Assembly: GCA_036558265.1 (NCBI GenBank)
Contig: DATBFY010000782.1
Coordinates: 1 to 11,098, forward strand
Source of the DNA: RYN-433 sp036558265
Lineage (GTDB): Bacteria; Planctomycetota; Phycisphaerae; Tepidisphaerales; Tepidisphaeraceae
Direction of reading: 5' to 3'
DNA: 11,098 nucleotides
Shown: one piece after another, positions 6,810 to 11,098 of the stretch
Layout: each line of letters begins with the position of its first letter
Numbering within the stretch: position 1 is the stretch's first letter
Notes under the pieces: generated by a model
The model's input: only the letters and a program-made list of their open reading frames with translations
Database searches by the model: none
Told to the model about the DNA's origin: nothing
Program-made: the position numbers and the translations under genes

Positions 6810-9422
6810 CGCCTTTCCCTTAGGTTGAGACGTCGGCCGGGTGCTCGGGTTTGGCTTGCTGGACACGGCCGACCGGTCCACACCGACCACGAACTGGTAC
6901 AGTACGGTGCCCTTCCCGTCGATCCGGTCACCCTGCACTTCCAGGGGGAACGGAAGCTTCTCCTCGCGCGTGTCCGAGGCGGCGACGATCGCCATGTTAC
7001 CCGCGCTCACGCTGGCGGACATGTCGAACTCCCTGACGCCCCGGCGGAGGAAATCGACCCGGTCGAACTGGCTGCTGTTCTTGTCGCGCGTGATCAGGTT
7101 GCGGCTTACGGGCAGGCGGTCGAAGAAGCTCAGGATCGGAAGCCCCTTGGGGTTCAACGGGTCGGCCTCGTCGTAATCGCGGTTGTCGTAACCGACGCGC
7201 CGCCAGCTCTGGCCGTACCAGAAATCGGTCCAATTCGCGAAGGTGGCGCCGCCGTTGCGGGCGTCCTCCCAGATGTAACCCTTGAACGCGCGGTACGCCG
7301 TCGGATTCGACGAATCGACGAGCTGGGCGTTCGCGTTGATGTAGTCGGCCGACCCCTGCTTGTTCCGCGCCTCGAACAGGTCGGTCAGCTTGAGGTCCGC
7401 GCCGTCGGGCCAGTACGAGATGTAGAGCACCACGTCCAGCGGCCGGAAGTCCTCCGTCCCGTCCTCGTTCTGCCGCGGCACCGCCATCGGGTGGTGAACG
7501 ACCAGGTAGACGTACCGCAGGTTCTGACCGGTCTTGTTGGTCAGCGTGCCCCGGACGATCGGCGTCTCGGGCGCGAGCTTGACGCTCCCCTCGATCCCGC
7601 CGCCGCTCAGGTTGCCGACCCACTCGGCCTGGAACTTCTTGAGCGTGCTGCGATACGGCACGCGGATGACCTTCGGATCCTGCGCCTCGCGGTCGGGCTC
7701 GTGCATCTCCTTGACCGGGACGTGATACTCCTGCCGGGCCGGGAACGTGTCCTCGTTGTTGTTGAACGCCGGGTGCAAATTGAACGCGGTGATGTAACTG
7801 GTCTTGTTGGGCGCCGCGTCCTTCAGCTCGATGCGCTGGGCGCCGTCGCGCGGGATGTAAAGTCCGAACTCGCTGTGCACGATCGCCGGCTGACCGGGCG
7901 CCACCCGCACCAGGCTCAGGTGCTTGAGCTGCGGCGCGCCGCGCAGCACCAGCTTCACGATCCCCACCGTCACGCCCGTCGCCCCGATCGCGATCGCCGC
8001 GAACGTGAACCAGCTCAGCGTCGCCTTGCCCTTCTTCGAGAGGACCAGGAAGCTGCCCGGCCCGGCCGCCACCCAGTAGACCACGAAGAACAACACCGCG
8101 ATCCCGATCAGCGCCGCGCTGGTGCTGTCCAGGTCCATGTACTTCTTGAGGAACGATGTCCCCAGCTCCCACGCCGTCCCGCCCGAATACGGCGCAAGCT
8201 TCGGGTTTTCCGTGGCCGTCTGGGCGCGCGGATTTGGAGTCGGCTCGTTCGGCCAGTCGAAGATCAAATCCCAGACGTACGGCCAGCCGCTCGTGGACGC
8301 GCGCTCGCCCAGCAGTTGCTTGTCACCCACGTCCTGCGCGATCCAGGTCACGCTGCCCGAGCCCACGCCCCAGCGCACCACGTACGGCTTGGGCTTGCCC
8401 GCGGCGTCGAGCACCGGTTCGCCCGTCTCGTTGGTCTGCCAGACCGGGACGATCGCCTCCGGCTTAACCTGGCCGATCGCATAGCGGAAGGGCCCCTTGA
8501 GCTGATCCCACCCGCGCTCCCGCTCTCGCTCGTAAAGGTCGATCGAGTTAGCCTGCACCCGCGCCAGCCGCCGGAGCGTCGGCAGCTTGTCGTCGCGCTC
8601 CTCGACTCCCTGAACGCTCACCGGCATCAGGAGCGCAAACCTCGCATCGTTCCGCTTCCACTGGTTCGTCGCCGTGTCCTGCGCGAAAACCAGCTTCCCG
8701 CCGCGCTTCACGAACGCTTCGATCGCGGTCACCTGGTCGGGCGAGAGCTTCATCGGGTCGGCGTCGTCCCAGAGGAGTACGTCGATCGCGTCGTACCCGC
8801 GGACGTCGTCGGGCAGCTCCGTGCCGATCCGCTGGGTCATGATCCACAACACGTCTTCGGTGAGGCCGACCACGCCGCGGTACTCGTCAAAGTTCGGCCG
8901 GCTGTGATCGTACACCGCCAGGACCGTCTTCTGACCGCGCGACGCCGCGCTCGAGCTCAGCCCGCTGGCGGCGTTGAGCGCGTCCGCCGAGGTCAGGGTC
9001 TGCGTGATCGGCAGCTTGACCAGCTCCTTGCCGGTGTCGGTGCAGAGGCGGACCTTGATGATCTCGCTGAGGTCGCGCGGGCTCAGGTTCTGCCCGATGC
9101 CCCCCTTGTCGGTCGAACGGTTGGGCTGCGGGATGAAGTACATCCAGAACCGCTGGTCCGTCACCGGTCCACTGGGACTGTTGCCGGTCAGGTTGATCTG
9201 GCGAGTGAAGATGACCTGATCCTGATCGAGGTCCTCCTGGACTACTTCGATGCGACCGTTGAAGGTCCCGCCGGTGGTCGGTGTGAGGCGGATGACCATC
9301 GGCGTCCAGCACCCCGGCCGATAAGCGCCGCCGAACCCGATGCTCTCGACCTCCCCGCGCGCCTGGGCGAACGCGACGGTCGATAAACACAGGCAAAGGA
9401 ACCCCGCCAATAGAAAACGCAT
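6801..9422 (-). CDS. large exported, membrane-anchored protein of the ABC exporter cassette
   Basis: An 873-residue protein with no family name that I can give confidently. It begins with a signal peptide (MRFLLAGFLCLCLSTVAFA, probable cleavage after A19). A beta-rich extracytoplasmic region follows, then a segment YDAIDVLLWDDADPMKLSPDQ (210-230) and IEAFVKRGGKLVFA (234-247). That pattern recalls the glutamine-amidotransferase-like fold of GldG-type exporter partners, but I see no nucleophilic cysteine motif, so it is probably not an enzyme. Two membrane helices lie at about 434-455 and 470-493, joined by GPGSFLVLSKKGKATLS, a short loop also seen in related envelope proteins. A second large domain (about 495-850) follows, which by topology would be outside the cytoplasm, then a serine/threonine/proline-rich tail. 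The ABC ATPase and permease genes lie immediately downstream, so a role as periplasmic partner of that exporter is likely but inferred. Confidence 0.85.
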   Translation of the reverse strand: MRFLLAGFLCLCLSTVAFAQARGEVESIGFGGAYRPGCWTPMVIRLTPTTGGTFNGRIEVVQEDLDQDQVIFTRQINLTGNSPSGPVTDQRFWMYFIPQPNRSTDKGGIGQNLSPRDLSEIIKVRLCTDTGKELVKLPITQTLTSADALNAASGLSSSAASRGQKTVLAVYDHSRPNFDEYRGVVGLTEDVLWIMTQRIGTELPDDVRGYDAIDVLLWDDADPMKLSPDQVTAIEAFVKRGGKLVFAQDTATNQWKRNDARFALLMPVSVQGVEERDDKLPTLRRLARVQANSIDLYERERERGWDQLKGPFRYAIGQVKPEAIVPVWQTNETGEPVLDAAGKPKPYVVRWGVGSGSVTWIAQDVGDKQLLGERASTSGWPYVWDLIFDWPNEPTPNPRAQTATENPKLAPYSGGTAWELGTSFLKKYMDLDSTSAALIGIAVLFFVVYWVAAGPGSFLVLSKKGKATLSWFTFAAIAIGATGVTVGIVKLVLRGAPQLKHLSLVRVAPGQPAIVHSEFGLYIPRDGAQRIELKDAAPNKTSYITAFNLHPAFNNNEDTFPARQEYHVPVKEMHEPDREAQDPKVIRVPYRSTLKKFQAEWVGNLSGGGIEGSVKLAPETPIVRGTLTNKTGQNLRYVYLVVHHPMAVPRQNEDGTEDFRPLDVVLYISYWPDGADLKLTDLFEARNKQGSADYINANAQLVDSSNPTAYRAFKGYIWEDARNGGATFANWTDFWYGQSWRRVGYDNRDYDEADPLNPKGLPILSFFDRLPVSRNLITRDKNSSQFDRVDFLRRGVREFDMSASVSAGNMAIVAASDTREEKLPFPLEVQGDRIDGKGTVLYQFVVGVDRSAVSSKPNPSTRPTSQPKGKAEG

Positions 9423-9506
9423 CGAGCGATCAATCTATTCTGCGAACCGCCAAAGGTCAATGAAATCGGATCGCCGGCGGGAATCGCTCGAGCTTTCCTT
9501 TGACCT
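9422..9506. repeat. two interleaved inverted repeats around the cassette promoter
   Basis: TCGAGCGAT (9422-9430) is the perfect 9-base complement of ATCGCTCGA (9483-9491). AGGTCAA (9454-9460) is the perfect complement of TTGACCT (9500-9506). The two pairs interlock, so they could not both form simple hairpins. On the minus strand one arm of the 9-base pair runs up to and includes the first base of the start codon of the 873-residue gene, and one arm of the 7-base pair covers the candidate -35 box. They could be an operator or a start-codon-masking fold, or be coincidental. Confidence 0.4.
9432..9460 (-). promoter_or_regulatory. candidate sigma-70-type promoter of the exporter cassette
   Basis: On the minus strand, TTGACC (9455-9460, five of six matches to the -35 consensus) is followed by exactly 17 bases and then TAGATT (9432-9437, four of six matches to the -10 consensus). 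The -10 hexamer ends nine bases before the ATG of the 873-residue gene. If transcription starts about seven bases after it, the message would have almost no leader. The match is moderate and the region is short, so this could be chance. Confidence 0.35.
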
Positions 9507-9564
9507 GCAAGATCCGCGCACGACTCCGTCTGGCAGATCACCGCGCGATGCCTGACCAACGCCT

Positions 9565-9852
9565 CTACTTATGCCCTTCCGGCGGCTTGTCCCCCAGGTA
9601 CTTCTCCGTCACCGCGCGAGCGAGGTCCACGTCGTTGATGTTCGCCAGCGTGCAAAGCCACGCGAGCACGTCCGCGAACTCCTCCTCCAGGTTCGCCCGG
9701 TCGTCCCCGCGCGCCAGCGCGTGAGACAGCTCGCCGACCTCCTCGACGAACCACATGAAGGTCTTGGGCGTCCCGCGGGCGCGGTCCGTCGCCTCGTACC
9801 GCTCGGCGATATGCTTCTGAAATTCGGAAATCTTGAGATCGTCGGTCTGCAT
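9565..9852 (-). CDS. small MazG-type nucleotide pyrophosphohydrolase
   Basis: A 95-residue, all-alpha protein with the MazG metal-binding pattern. ExxE occurs as E38-V-G-E41 in FVEEVGELSHAL, and ExxD as E58-F-A-D61 in EEEFADVLAWL, with a spacing that fits the family. Such enzymes hydrolyse nucleoside triphosphates to the monophosphate and pyrophosphate, usually to remove non-canonical nucleotides. It is a single-domain form, much shorter than E. coli MazG, and probably acts as a dimer or tetramer. I chose the ATG at 9852; a TTG nine bases upstream (9861) is less likely. The gene starts 23 bp after the cyclase stop and is probably co-transcribed with it. A TACAAT hexamer lies eight bases before the ATG but lacks a -35 partner. 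The exact substrate is not known. Confidence 0.88.
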   Translation of the reverse strand: MQTDDLKISEFQKHIAERYEATDRARGTPKTFMWFVEEVGELSHALARGDDRANLEEEFADVLAWLCTLANINDVDLARAVTEKYLGDKPPEGHK

Positions 9853-9875
9853 TGGCGGCAATTGTACCGCCGTGT

Positions 9876-11078
9876 TCAGGGCCTGGCGCGATGCACCCGC
9901 ACCGTCCCCGGAACGCCCTTCAGCTCCCGGGGGCCCAGGTCTTCCGACGTGACCTCGGCCGAATGGATCGCGTGACGCGTGGCGTCGCTGAAGAGCACCT
10001 CGCCCGCATCGGCGATCGCCTGAAGCCGCGCGGCGACGTTAACCGCCGGACCGTACACGTCGTCGGCCTCCAGCGTCACCTCCCCCGTGGTGATGCCGAT
10101 CCGCAGTTCGATGCCGGCGCGGCGGGCGTCCGACTGGATCGCCAGCGCCGCCAGCACCGCGTTGGTGGCGCTGTCGAAGGTCACGATCAGACCATCTCCC
10201 ATCGTCTTGACGATCCGGCCGTCGTGCGGCGCGATCGCCCGTTCCACCACGGTCCGCTGACGCCGCAGCAAAGCCAGCAGCCGGGCGCGCGACAGCGTCG
10301 CCGCCTGCCCGGTAAAATCCTTCAGATCGGCGAACAGCACGCTCAGTGTACGGCTGGGCGGGGTCATCTCCGTCGGTGGATCTTCCTCCCATTCCCCTGC
10401 GGCGATCATCGCGGCCTTGTGCCGCGAGAGGACCCGCCGCCTCACTCGAACGATCGCCAGGATGTAGCACCCCAGTCCGGCGAGCGTGATCAGGACAACC
10501 GAGCGGCCGTTGAACAGCATCGAGCTGCTGAATCCCCGGAATTGGTAGCTTCCCAGATCCGCCTTGGCGATTGCGACGAATTCCCTCCAGCTCGCCGGCG
10601 GAATCCCGCGAAACTCCTTCAGCAGCGTGACCAGCTCGCCGGCCTCCTTTCGCACCGCGGGGTTGGCCGTATCGAGCCTCGCCTCCTCCTTCATCCATTT
10701 CAAAAGTTCCGCTTCGTCGAACACCGTGGTCCAGGTCCAGCTCGACCCGCGCGTCACCTCATACGCCATCTTCAGACCGGGCAGGTCCACGCGCATCGTG
10801 TGTGGCAACCCGTCGCCCCCGACGACCGTCGCCTCGACCGTCACGTTCTTCTGATGTTCGTCGTAATCCGTCGCCCACATCTGCAGCGTGCGAAAATCCA
10901 CGGCCAGATCCAGGCGAGCAAACGCCTTCGATTGGGGCGCGAACGAGTTGACGTAGTGCTCGGTCGTCCACCTCGGCGTGGAGAAGAAGAAGACGGTGAT
11001 CGCCAGCGCGGTCAACGCGCCCATCAGGATGAACGTTCTGGCCAGGCGAAGGCGATCGCCCCGCGGAAGGTCGCGCAT
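9876..11078 (-). CDS. membrane-bound class III adenylate cyclase with extracytoplasmic sensor domain
   Basis: This enzyme makes cAMP from ATP at the inner face of the membrane. The visible protein has 400 residues: a short basic N terminus, membrane helix 1 (about 14-33), an extracytoplasmic region (about 35-190) with no domain I recognise, helix 2 (about 193-211), and a cyclase domain (about 243-396). All six residues expected for catalysis are present. The metal-binding aspartates are D251 (in LFADLKDFT) and D295 (in KTMGDG); the adenine-selecting pair is K291 and D340; and the transition-state residues are N347 and R351 (in VYGPAVNVAAR). The lysine/aspartate pair argues for ATP and not GTP. 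One cyclase domain per chain means the active sites form in a homodimer. The ATG at 11078 is used here, but the frame stays open to the window edge 20 bp away, so the true start could lie further upstream. MazG follows 23 bp downstream. Confidence 0.9.
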   Translation of the reverse strand: MRDLPRGDRLRLARTFILMGALTALAITVFFFSTPRWTTEHYVNSFAPQSKAFARLDLAVDFRTLQMWATDYDEHQKNVTVEATVVGGDGLPHTMRVDLPGLKMAYEVTRGSSWTWTTVFDEAELLKWMKEEARLDTANPAVRKEAGELVTLLKEFRGIPPASWREFVAIAKADLGSYQFRGFSSSMLFNGRSVVLITLAGLGCYILAIVRVRRRVLSRHKAAMIAAGEWEEDPPTEMTPPSRTLSVLFADLKDFTGQAATLSRARLLALLRRQRTVVERAIAPHDGRIVKTMGDGLIVTFDSATNAVLAALAIQSDARRAGIELRIGITTGEVTLEADDVYGPAVNVAARLQAIADAGEVLFSDATRHAIHSAEVTSEDLGPRELKGVPGTVRVHRARP

Positions 11079-11098
11079 CCCAAACCGGCCCCTGCGTC

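Noticed and set aside
9363..9422. Lipoprotein signal in the 873-residue protein because of cysteines at residues 10 and 12
   Set aside because: The cysteines lie inside the hydrophobic core and no lipobox pattern surrounds them; an AFA cleavage site for signal peptidase I follows.
9861..9866. TACAAT as a -10 box for the MazG gene
   Set aside because: No -35-like hexamer sits at the right distance, and the gene is only 23 bp behind the cyclase, so shared transcription is simpler.

Overview
The window looks like ordinary chromosome from a high-GC bacterium. About two thirds of bases are G or C in ten lines I counted by hand. I favour a planctomycete, possibly Phycisphaerae-like. The reasons are three kinds of dispersed palindromic repeat that resemble repeats I know from planctomycete genomes, a large envelope protein paired with an ABC-2 exporter, and few Shine-Dalgarno sites. 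No database search was possible, so the lineage is inference.

Layout. One gene lies on the plus strand: the 3' part of rsmA (16S rRNA dimethyladenosine methyltransferase), cut by the left edge. Everything else is on the minus strand. Reading in the direction of transcription, from right to left, the order is: a membrane class III adenylate cyclase (11078-9876), a small MazG-type pyrophosphohydrolase (9852-9565), an 873-residue membrane-anchored extracytoplasmic protein (9422-6801), an ABC exporter ATPase (6716-5781), a double-length ABC-2 permease (5712-3601), an FkbM-type methyltransferase (3587-2748), a glutamate dehydrogenase (2603-1320) and a four-helix DUF4149-like membrane protein (1149-658). 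The last one meets rsmA tail to tail with a 15-bp overlap.

How they may work together. The cyclase and MazG genes are 23 bp apart and are probably one unit, making cAMP and cleaning up nucleotides respectively. The 873-residue protein, ATPase and permease form the central cassette. The architecture recalls gliding-type (GldA/GldF/GldG-like) exporters: a cytoplasmic motor, a permease made of two fused homologous halves, and a large periplasmic partner with a glutamine-amidotransferase-like segment. The FkbM methyltransferase starts 13 bp after the permease stop, so it probably shares that transcript. Glutamate dehydrogenase has its own clear ribosome binding site.

Notable non-coding content. 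A 62-bp compound palindrome fills nearly all of the ATPase-permease gap and reaches to within 3 bp of the permease start. A different palindromic repeat appears to be inserted in frame into rsmA. A third lies between glutamate dehydrogenase and the DUF4149 gene. G/C strand skew changes sign across the window although gene direction does not. Upstream of the 873-residue gene is a candidate promoter placed so close to the ATG that the mRNA would be leaderless, flanked by interleaved inverted repeats.

I found no CRISPR array, transposase, tRNA, rRNA or clear intrinsic terminator.
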